Below are positions 36,663-44,003 of a stretch of DNA of 64,000 bases, piece by piece. Below the pieces are notes generated by a model. The model ran no database searches, was not told the DNA's origin, and saw nothing but the letters and a program-made list of their open reading frames with translations. The stretch is from Bacteroidales bacterium. GTDB lineage: Bacteria > Bacteroidota > Bacteroidia > Bacteroidales > UBA932. Each line of letters opens with the position of its first letter. Positions within the stretch are counted from its first letter, which is position 1. The translations under genes were made by a program, and so were the position numbers. The stretch covers positions 1 to 64,000 of the forward strand of contig JAFVVN010000008.1 in assembly GCA_017502125.1 (NCBI GenBank), read 5' to 3'.

Positions 36663-38288
36663 TCAAAACGACATCAAGACTGCCAGGTTGGCTCCGGTAT
36701 AAGCCGGAATCTGGCGGCACACACCGCCCGAACAGATATATCCGGCCTTATATCGGCCATATCCGAGAGTAACCTTGGTACGGGACTTCGAGTAGCTGAC
36801 ACCAGCATTGTAATAGTGCAGCTTTGTGGACCCGTGATTCCACATATCACTTGCAAACACACTCCAGTGCGGAGCCAGACTCACCTCGACAAGACCTGCC
36901 ATCCAGTCCTTCTGATCCTCATAGGTCACCAGATACTGAAGCTCCATGCGTGCAGACAAGGTCGGAGTGAACTTGTAAAGGAGATCGGCTACGAATATGT
37001 TTGAAAGCCAGGTGGTCCTGTTGGCTCCGTAGGACGGGCTGTACTCCTGCATTGACCACAAAAGAGTGGACTTGAACTGTTTTGTCCACTGCTTTTCGAT
37101 ATCGACGCTCAGGTCGCGGAAAAGCATGTTTCCGGCCTTGAATGTGCCCTCCTGGGCTATTGCATGGTAGGTTGAGAAGTTGGCATGGACCCTCATTCCC
37201 CTCTTTCCTCCAAGAGCTGTCCCTCTTCTGAAATTATAGAAGACATCGAGCTGTCCTCCTATCTCTCCGCTGTTCACATATTTTGACGATATCTCTCCGG
37301 TGCGCGCTCCATAAGGATGAAGAGTGGTGAGCATATATGTATACTGAGTGCACATTGCAGGCACATAATTCAGCATGTTCACAGCAGAAGCAGCATCTGT
37401 CACGACCTTTGAATCCATCCACTCGAGACGACGAAGGGAGAGATTCACTCCAAGTCCCCTTGCATTATAACCGGTCTCGATCAGCTGGGCATTTCCCCTT
37501 TTGCGATGATACATCTGTCCTTCACCTGCATATGAGGTATTATAGTAGTATTTCTGGCCCGCATCCACATATTCCGCCTTGAAGAAGAAACCATGTGATT
37601 CCAGATTCGCCCTGGCAGACCATCCCACATTGTTTGACTTGCATCCGTCAGCCATCCTGTCGCTGTCCAGAGCCTCGTAACGGTCCAGGACCGAACCCTC
37701 CAGTGCAAGGTAGGTGTTGTCCATGCCGATGGCATTGGAAAGGACCAGGCTGAGGTCGGCACCCCTTACCTGAGTGGAGGACGGCTTCATTCCGAAACGC
37801 GGCATACCCCAGAGAGCCTTTACATTGAGTATGTCGGCATATGAATAGGTCACCCTCGCTCCCATCACAGAGTTGTTCAGTCCAAGTGCCCTGTCCTCCC
37901 AGCTTCTGAACAGCAGACCGCTTCCGAACTGCTCATAGAAGGTTCCGGCTGTGACAGAGAAGGAATCATCCTTCCAGTTCACATAGAAATTTGTAAGACC
38001 TATTCCCTTCAGCTCAGAAGAAAATCCCACCAGCACGGGGGCATAAGCCTCCATCTGGACTCCGGCAGAAAAACGGTTGTTATAATAATCCAGCTTGAGA
38101 TAGTTGTTTGAACCGAATTTTCCGTCAGGGACGGTGGCATGAGTCTTCAAATCCTCGTGGTAGTAATTTGACGTACTCTCGAAACTGCCTGTAAGATAGC
38201 CTTTTGATCTTTCGGTCTCTGCCGGGAGCGACTGGGATGCACAAAGCATCAGAACAACCGACAGTATATGGATTCGTAGTAGTTTCAT
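36663..38288 (-). CDS. DUF6029 family outer-membrane beta-barrel protein (set A)
   Basis: Signal peptide (about 1-23) followed by the family start GYLTGSFESTSNYY and a long series of amphipathic strands; ends on VLMSF with a terminal Phe, as outer-membrane barrels do. The family hallmark near the C-terminus is CSGGVCRQIPAYTGANL, a Cys pair spaced CSGGVC. Length 541. The paralogue at 46858-48555 shares strongly the stretches FRSWEDR, NFRRGTA(L/I)GGKRGM, HVANFST-like and WSVFASDMWNHG. It opens set A after a candidate promoter (38328-38335), with the terminator of the upstream gene just before. Function unknown. Confidence 0.86.
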   Translation of the reverse strand: MKLLRIHILSVVLMLCASQSLPAETERSKGYLTGSFESTSNYYHEDLKTHATVPDGKFGSNNYLKLDYYNNRFSAGVQMEAYAPVLVGFSSELKGIGLTNFYVNWKDDSFSVTAGTFYEQFGSGLLFRSWEDRALGLNNSVMGARVTYSYADILNVKALWGMPRFGMKPSSTQVRGADLSLVLSNAIGMDNTYLALEGSVLDRYEALDSDRMADGCKSNNVGWSARANLESHGFFFKAEYVDAGQKYYYNTSYAGEGQMYHRKRGNAQLIETGYNARGLGVNLSLRRLEWMDSKVVTDAASAVNMLNYVPAMCTQYTYMLTTLHPYGARTGEISSKYVNSGEIGGQLDVFYNFRRGTALGGKRGMRVHANFSTYHAIAQEGTFKAGNMLFRDLSVDIEKQWTKQFKSTLLWSMQEYSPSYGANRTTWLSNIFVADLLYKFTPTLSARMELQYLVTYEDQKDWMAGLVEVSLAPHWSVFASDMWNHGSTKLHYYNAGVSYSKSRTKVTLGYGRYKAGYICSGGVCRQIPAYTGANLAVLMSF

Positions 38289-38327
38289 AACTTGAGCCTC
38301 TGGTTAAAAACAGATTTTTCCAACCTG

Positions 38328-38335
38328 CAAATATA
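38328..38335 (-). promoter_or_regulatory. -7 element (TATATTTG) of set A
   Basis: On the minus strand TATATTTG matches TAnnTTTG, about 40 bases upstream of the DUF6029 start. No TTG lies at the expected -33 spacing. The intrinsic terminator at 38413-38445 lies directly upstream, so a new transcription start here is logical. Confidence 0.5.
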
Positions 38336-38412
38336 AGAAAAAATGCCAGTATTCACTTCCACGAATCAAGTTTATCATATTGAGATTATCACTTGTCACT
38401 CAGAGGAAAAAC

Positions 38413-38445
38413 ACAAAAAATGAGGCCGACCAATGTCAGCCTCAT
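38413..38445 (-). terminator. Intrinsic terminator after the DUF4988 gene
   Basis: Minus-strand stem with arms 38439-38444 and 38421-38426 (TGAGGC/GCCTCA), extended by a partly paired loop region, followed by a T-run (A-run on plus at 38413-38420). It lies 18 bases after the stop of the 38463-41597 gene and separates set B from set A. Confidence 0.75.
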
Positions 38446-38462
38446 CAAAGCGTTTCGTTTTT

Positions 38463-41400
38463 CTATTCGTAGTAGTTCGGAACCTGAATGACCATAGGTG
38501 CATAATAGTTACCGGCCTGATCCTTCAGGAGAATCGTGAGCTTATCCACCACGTTCTTGTCCTCATCCAGACCGAAGGCCTCACGGTTTGTAATCGTCAA
38601 TGCACTTCCGTCATTTATATACAGAATTGGCTCCCTGTCCTTGTAATATGGTGTATAAGCATCGACAAAGGCCTGAGCAAGAGCATTTATCTTCGTCTCA
38701 TCTGTCAGATGGTAGCTGTACTCACTGTTCGGATCGCCGAGATAGTCATAATTGCAGTTTCTGACCACCCATCCCTTCCAGTAGTCGAGCGACATCCTGT
38801 CTGCGAAAGCCTGCTTCTTAGCCTCATAGTGCTGACACAAGCCTGAATCCCATACAGGACATGTGGTCTCGTTATGTCCGGCAGACGGGAAGTAGGTCAC
38901 ATAACCATATGATGCCACACCATGGACATAGGCGTCATAGACACTGAAGAACAGAGACGCATCATGAACTTTTCCACGATCGTCATACCAGATAAGGTTT
39001 TCCGGATCCGGAACATTGACCGACACATCACGGCTCTTGGTGCAGAAGGTCTCAAGTTCCACTATCATGTCCGCAAGTTCGGTAGCGACCGGTGAGAAAC
39101 AGCTTATGTACGCAATAAGGTCGGTCGGAGTCTTGATGTCGAATGCATATGAAGCAAAGCCCTGTCCTCCTCCGGCAGCGGTATGGAAAGCTTCCTTATG
39201 CCACACAATGTTATCCTCTATCCACTTCTTGGTCTCGTTCCATTTGTCTGTGCCCTCAGCCACATAATCTTTGCCAAGGTCGATGGCGGCTGTATTGAAG
39301 AGCTTGTAGCCTGCCTTCGAAAATTTTCCCTCAGCATCCTTGGCAAGTACTAATATCACATGTTCCTTGTTAATACTGAGACCTGAAATCTTCAGAATAC
39401 CATCGTCAGCTATCTTGCCATTTGCATCCATCACATCAGCGATTTCACTGGCATCAGGATTAGCCGCCATAAATTTTTCTGCATTATTTCTAGTGCCTCC
39501 ACATACATTCTGATAGAATTCACTCGTCTTTCTGCCTATCCAATAGATATAGTCGACAGCAGTACCACCTGACACCGACACATTGAATGTCGCCTCATCA
39601 GAGCCAATTTCAACCGGTTCTACAGTCACAGAAAGACTATTAAACTCATAGGCATGAGTTGTCATTTCCACACACTTAACAGATCCATACAGGCCATCGT
39701 GACCGACAGCTGCAACATAAAGCCACATAGTCGTCTTCGGCAAAATTCTTTCAATCACAGCCACTTCAGACTCACCACGGATAACGGTGCAGTTTTCAGA
39801 TTTATTAATCTGATTCCATTTGGTGAGATTACTTATTGTTTCTCCCGCATATCGGTCACCGGTTGACTTATCGAGATAAGCATAATATATCAAAGCAGCA
39901 CCATCACTCGAAACAGCAGAAGAAATTGATGAATAGTCCACAACTGGCTCCCCCACAGTCACCTGAAGGTTTCCGCCCTCCTTGATTTCAAGGGTCTTGA
40001 ACTCGGTATAGACCACATCGGTAACATAATACTGAGTCTTTCCAGCTTCCACAGGAACGATCCAGCTCATATATTCCGTATTCGGTTCGAACGACAGCGG
40101 ACTTTCCGGATCAGGGAAAGAAGAGGCTGCGCCCTCGTAATTCAGAATAGCCGGATCGGTGACAGGCTCATAGATGCCGTTAGAGATTCCATATATGACC
40201 TCCTCAATAGCCTTTTCCGCAGTCTTGAGATTGCCCTGATCATCCCTCATGGAAACGGTGCCGGCATAAACGGATGATGTTCCCATGACCTTCACATTAA
40301 GCGCCGCATCAAGAAGAGTCACATCCTTGCACTCTATGACAGCGTAAACAGGCGAGAGGGAAAGGGACCTGAACATATCCTCCCTCGCATAGAAACCTGC
40401 CTCTTCACCTTGTTCATAATAGATGGCAGGGACAACCCAGAACACATAATCTTTCTCAATATCGAGAGTCGGATAAATTTCTTCATAAGACTTATTAAGA
40501 CCCGACTCCGCCATGAAGTATCCCTCAGGGAGTGACGCAGAGGTACTCAGAAGTTCATTCACCTTCGCAACGATCTGATCCTGATCAAAATCTGAAATGA
40601 GAGAAAGACCATACATATATTTCTGGACTCCCTCATACATTTCAATGACCGCCCTTGCCGAGGACACATTATACTCCTTGTATGGCTCTGCAGAAAGGGT
40701 GAGGCGGGTCACTGCAGCCTTACCGCCCTCAACCACGGAAACTGCCTTAAGGTCTCCTGAAGCAACGGCTGCTCCCAGCTCGACAGTCTCCTTTGACGGT
40801 GCGGTGACATCAAGATATACATCTCCTGTAACAGCCTCCACACGCTCTGTAACCCTCCATCCGTCAGGAATCTGCATCACATAATCCACCACTCCCTTGG
40901 TGTCAAGGAGGAAGGCCTGGGTCTGACCATAGTCCACGAAGTACTCGGTGAGAACGTCATTGTTTATTGCAGAGAGCTTGAACATTACTCCCTTATATCC
41001 ATCCACAGTGACGGTCACCTCCCAACCGTCGCCCAAAGTGAACTTGACCGCATACACCTGACCGGATGCATCCGCAAGCGGCGTGCATGACGAGAACACC
41101 TGAACGATATCTTCTGTGTCATAGCCGGTCATATATTCAGTACCGTTGATGACAAGGTAATACACTCCTTCATCGATCTTCACCTCAACCGATGTCCCGA
41201 CAGGAACAGGGTTTCCTGAAACATCGCGAAGCACAACCGGATTTCCGTCCGGACCGATAGTCGCCAGACAGTTCTTTCCGTCCACCACGGTGCAGGATAC
41301 GAGTGAAGAGAAACTTGTTCCCTCCGGCATGACCGTAAACTTTGTTCCGTTTGAAAGTTCGATGACATATGAACCATCCGAGTTCTTTTTGCACGAAGAA

Positions 41401-41597
41401 ATCGTAGACCCGTCCTTGGTGAGGGCATTAAGAGCCTCCACCTGCTTGTTCAGGTTAGTTTCGAGTGAATCAAGTCGGAACTCCAGTTCGTTGATCTTGT
41501 CCCAAAGCGCATCATCATCAACACAGGAATTCAGAGCCGGAATAACCAGCACAGCACAAAGAACTGACTTCAAAAATAGCTTTGTCAAGTTTTTCAT
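38463..41597 (-). CDS. DUF4988-type lipoprotein, long form (set B)
   Basis: Outer-membrane lipoprotein, 1044 residues. Lipobox LNSC gives Cys25, followed by VDDDALWDKINELEFRLDSLETNLNKQVEAL, a coiled-coil-like DUF4988 start. Then a beta region resembling carbohydrate-binding or Ig-like segments (SDGSYVIELSNGTKFTV) and several fibronectin III-like repeats. The C-terminal 250 residues form a distinct domain with paired Cys (TCPVWDSGLC), a probable alpha/beta fold unlike the other two paralogues. It has its own -7 element (41625-41632) and terminator (38413-38445), so it is a single-gene unit. Function unknown. The middle part is somewhat A/T-richer than its neighbours. Confidence 0.82.
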   Translation of the reverse strand: MKNLTKLFLKSVLCAVLVIPALNSCVDDDALWDKINELEFRLDSLETNLNKQVEALNALTKDGSTISSCKKNSDGSYVIELSNGTKFTVMPEGTSFSSLVSCTVVDGKNCLATIGPDGNPVVLRDVSGNPVPVGTSVEVKIDEGVYYLVINGTEYMTGYDTEDIVQVFSSCTPLADASGQVYAVKFTLGDGWEVTVTVDGYKGVMFKLSAINNDVLTEYFVDYGQTQAFLLDTKGVVDYVMQIPDGWRVTERVEAVTGDVYLDVTAPSKETVELGAAVASGDLKAVSVVEGGKAAVTRLTLSAEPYKEYNVSSARAVIEMYEGVQKYMYGLSLISDFDQDQIVAKVNELLSTSASLPEGYFMAESGLNKSYEEIYPTLDIEKDYVFWVVPAIYYEQGEEAGFYAREDMFRSLSLSPVYAVIECKDVTLLDAALNVKVMGTSSVYAGTVSMRDDQGNLKTAEKAIEEVIYGISNGIYEPVTDPAILNYEGAASSFPDPESPLSFEPNTEYMSWIVPVEAGKTQYYVTDVVYTEFKTLEIKEGGNLQVTVGEPVVDYSSISSAVSSDGAALIYYAYLDKSTGDRYAGETISNLTKWNQINKSENCTVIRGESEVAVIERILPKTTMWLYVAAVGHDGLYGSVKCVEMTTHAYEFNSLSVTVEPVEIGSDEATFNVSVSGGTAVDYIYWIGRKTSEFYQNVCGGTRNNAEKFMAANPDASEIADVMDANGKIADDGILKISGLSINKEHVILVLAKDAEGKFSKAGYKLFNTAAIDLGKDYVAEGTDKWNETKKWIEDNIVWHKEAFHTAAGGGQGFASYAFDIKTPTDLIAYISCFSPVATELADMIVELETFCTKSRDVSVNVPDPENLIWYDDRGKVHDASLFFSVYDAYVHGVASYGYVTYFPSAGHNETTCPVWDSGLCQHYEAKKQAFADRMSLDYWKGWVVRNCNYDYLGDPNSEYSYHLTDETKINALAQAFVDAYTPYYKDREPILYINDGSALTITNREAFGLDEDKNVVDKLTILLKDQAGNYYAPMVIQVPNYYE

Positions 41598-41624
41598 AAA
41601 AAGAATAAATTACATACAATCAGG

Positions 41625-41632
41625 CAAAGATA
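41625..41632 (-). promoter_or_regulatory. -7 element (TATCTTTG) of the long DUF4988 gene
   Basis: Exact TAnnTTTG match on the minus strand, 27 bases before the start codon at 41597. The -33 is weak (TTG is 23 bases away). It separates this gene from the upstream RloB gene. Confidence 0.5.
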
Positions 41633-41714
41633 ATATTTACAGGCGAATAATTTAACAATTAGCCCTTTATTTTATAGCGATCAGATAGGTAATGAAGATG
41701 ACAAGTTAGTCATC

Positions 41715-42392
41715 TCATAAATCTATCATGATTAGTTTTTCCACCAATTTATATACATCCGAACCTAATGTTTTTGGATATGGATCTTCCATAACTGCTA
41801 TTTCTTTAGCATTGTGAATCGCCTGTTTTACCTTGGGCAAAAACACAGCCGGATTTGGTCTTTTGTTATAACCTCTACCATCGCCGATATAATTAGCCAA
41901 GACTTCATCTATATAATGCTTTTTTGCACTTATTGCAGCATTCGCGTATATCTTCACTTTTTCCTCAGCTGAAATTTCTTCGAGCTTTTTCAAATGAAGG
42001 ATAAGCCACATTTCAAAACAAGGATTACTTAGGGCCATAAAGAAGTTCTTTTCAGACTTGCAGTCTTCTGCAAGCTTCACAAGGTCTATGTTATGTATGG
42101 TTTCCCAATCATCCCTATCAATTACCAACCAAAACTCATCAGTTGGCTTGAAATTATAGTCTTGTTTTGCCTTTGATAGCAGAGCCTTTACAGCAAGAGG
42201 GTTAGATCCCTCACGCGCTCCTCTTTTCAAAGGGATTGTTTCTATTGATCCTGAGTCATTAAACAGTTCCGAATTTCGTAAATCTTCGAAATATTTCTTC
42301 TCGGTCACAGTTCCCTCATATGCGAGAATATAAAACTTCTCAGCATTGACGAAGCCACTTCTCCTCACTAATTCATTAAACTCCCTAGGCAT
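41715..42392 (-). CDS. RloB-like protein of an RloA-RloB (AbiL-like) defence pair
   Basis: The 225-residue product matches the RloB family: YILAYEGTVTEKKYFEDLR near the N-terminus (EG-TE-YF pattern), FWLVIDRDDWE (Asp-rich TOPRIM-like site) at about 92-102 and LSNPCFEMWLILHLKK at about 125-140. RloB is thought to be the nuclease-like effector partner of the RloA ATPase in abortive-infection systems (AbiLii in AbiL). Its start overlaps the end of the ATPase gene by eight bases, showing tight coupling. The block is A/T-richer than the flanking DUF4988 genes, which suggests transfer. Activity is inferred from family only. Confidence 0.88.
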   Translation of the reverse strand: MPREFNELVRRSGFVNAEKFYILAYEGTVTEKKYFEDLRNSELFNDSGSIETIPLKRGAREGSNPLAVKALLSKAKQDYNFKPTDEFWLVIDRDDWETIHNIDLVKLAEDCKSEKNFFMALSNPCFEMWLILHLKKLEEISAEEKVKIYANAAISAKKHYIDEVLANYIGDGRGYNKRPNPAVFLPKVKQAIHNAKEIAVMEDPYPKTLGSDVYKLVEKLIMIDL

Positions 42393-43773
42393 TCGCTGAT
42401 GGTTTTAATACGGACAATTCATATCTATTACCTATTCTTGGTATCGCTTTAAAACGTCCTAACAAATAGTCCTTTCTTATATTTTTGTCAAATCTGACAT
42501 TATAATCCTCAAGCGAATATATCAGGCTCTCATTCATGGAATTCTTAACAACAAACCAGATCTCGTCTTTTCTGAAAAGCTTTTGAGTAAGCAGAGAAGA
42601 CTCATGAGTTGTTGCAATCAACTGACTGTTGACTTCAGCTGCAAACTCTAAAAACAGATCGAAGATATCATAAATCAAATTTGGATGTAAACTTCTTTCA
42701 AATTCATCTATGATAAAAACATTCTCACCTTTAAGCAGGTCAACTATCAATGGAATAAAGTCAATTATTCTATTGGTTCCGTCTGATTCTTCACCCGTCT
42801 CAAACAAAACTTCACCACCTCCGGAAACCGTGTGTTTTGTCATAAACTTTTCAGCCCTTATATCATCTCCTTCACGTGAAATGATAATTGTATCACGATA
42901 ATTCGGCTTGTCTATGGTTAGAACACTTTTAACATTCTCAGAATTCAGGTTCATCAAATCCTCGCGTATTGTCTCTATGACAGTTCTCGGAATGTTTGAA
43001 TTCTCCAAATCTATAGACTTCAAGCTCACTCCACTGATTCCTGTGCCAAAATATTTGAGTAACTCCTCATACACTTCCTGAAGTTTCTCGTTATCAGAAA
43101 TTTCAGACTTGATACCTTCATTGTATCTTGTATTAGGAAAGATAACCTTAAGCGCATTCAAGAACCAGTTGAATACATTTCTTATGTCCTTCAGCCCCTC
43201 TACACTTCCATCTACTTTCCTGAACACAAATTCAGAGAGCAATAACTGATTATCCGGCGTTCCCTTTGCTATAAACTTAACGAATTGCCTATCTTCCTCA
43301 GATTTAATATTCTTAAGTATAGGATCAAGGCTGTAATGATTCACAGAGCTCATATCTCTCTCGAAAATCATTTTTTGTGAACGCTTATTGATTTCGTATA
43401 ACCACTCTTCTACAATTGACGTGTTATTAAAAACAAATCCATATGCATAATTCTTACCACCCGCCTGAATCTCATATTCCATACGAGAATTATGATGAAG
43501 GGATGTAGTATTCAAGCGGAACCTCTTGTAATCCAGGATTTGTCCCGGCTTTGACCCCTTAATGATTAACTGACGTCCGAAATTTATAGCCTTGACCAGA
43601 TTCGATTTTCCCGAAGCATTTGCACCTAATATGATACTGGCCTTCAAGGCAGATACACCTTCTACCGGAGTTGACCTATGTTCATTTTTAAGAGATCCAC
43701 GACCTGGTATCATGGAAAACACGACTCTCTGATTAAATGACAAGAAGTTTTCTACAGAATATCTAATTAGCAT
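42385..43773 (-). CDS. RloA-like AAA/OLD-type ATPase of a defence pair
   Basis: The open frame runs back to 43866, but the ATG at 43773 starts the conserved MLIRYSVENFLSF and lies downstream of a consensus promoter at 43815-43844, so it is chosen; 462 residues. Walker A is GANASGKS at 50-57; the ABC-type signature is ESDGTNRI; Walker B is VFIIDEFERSLHP; the switch His is in TTHESSLL. This order is that of RloA/AbiLi and related sensor ATPases. It precedes and overlaps RloB. Together they form a probable anti-phage abortive-infection module. Composition is A/T-rich compared with neighbours. Confidence 0.9.
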   Translation of the reverse strand: MLIRYSVENFLSFNQRVVFSMIPGRGSLKNEHRSTPVEGVSALKASIILGANASGKSNLVKAINFGRQLIIKGSKPGQILDYKRFRLNTTSLHHNSRMEYEIQAGGKNYAYGFVFNNTSIVEEWLYEINKRSQKMIFERDMSSVNHYSLDPILKNIKSEEDRQFVKFIAKGTPDNQLLLSEFVFRKVDGSVEGLKDIRNVFNWFLNALKVIFPNTRYNEGIKSEISDNEKLQEVYEELLKYFGTGISGVSLKSIDLENSNIPRTVIETIREDLMNLNSENVKSVLTIDKPNYRDTIIISREGDDIRAEKFMTKHTVSGGGEVLFETGEESDGTNRIIDFIPLIVDLLKGENVFIIDEFERSLHPNLIYDIFDLFLEFAAEVNSQLIATTHESSLLTQKLFRKDEIWFVVKNSMNESLIYSLEDYNVRFDKNIRKDYLLGRFKAIPRIGNRYELSVLKPSANA

Positions 43774-43814
43774 AGTGATTTTGTTTTTAAATGTGATTTT
43801 TTCACATCTTTTTG

Positions 43815-43844
43815 CAAAGATATATAAAATTCTATCGAATTCAA
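43815..43844 (-). promoter_or_regulatory. Promoter of the RloA-RloB pair
   Basis: Minus strand: TTG (43844-43842), 19 bases, TATCTTTG (43822-43815), an exact Bacteroidota promoter. It would give a leader of about 35 bases before the RloA start at 43773 and fits the terminator of the preceding gene at 43918-43946. Confidence 0.7.
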
Positions 43845-43917
43845 GCAAAATGTTTTTCAAAAACATAAAACATTTTCAACAATCACACCATCACTGACAA
43901 GCACGAGCGTACAGGGC

Positions 43918-43946
43918 GAAAAAAGCAGTCCGCGGATGCGGACTGC
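43918..43946 (-). terminator. Intrinsic terminator after the coiled-coil DUF4988 gene
   Basis: GCAGTCCGC (43925-43933), loop GGAT, GCGGACTGC (43938-43946): a perfect 9-bp stem followed on the minus strand by a T-run (A-run on plus, 43918-43924). It ends the tlpA-DUF6029-DUF4988 unit before the defence pair. Confidence 0.85.
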
Positions 43947-44003
43947 CAATCAAGTTGAAAGAGTCTGACTGAATTAAACAAAACAGACTTCACATGCCAT
44001 TAA

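Noticed and set aside
35798..36772. Open frame of 324 codons on plus strand
   Set aside because: Antisense across two real genes (Omp28-type and DUF6029), which makes a true gene implausible.
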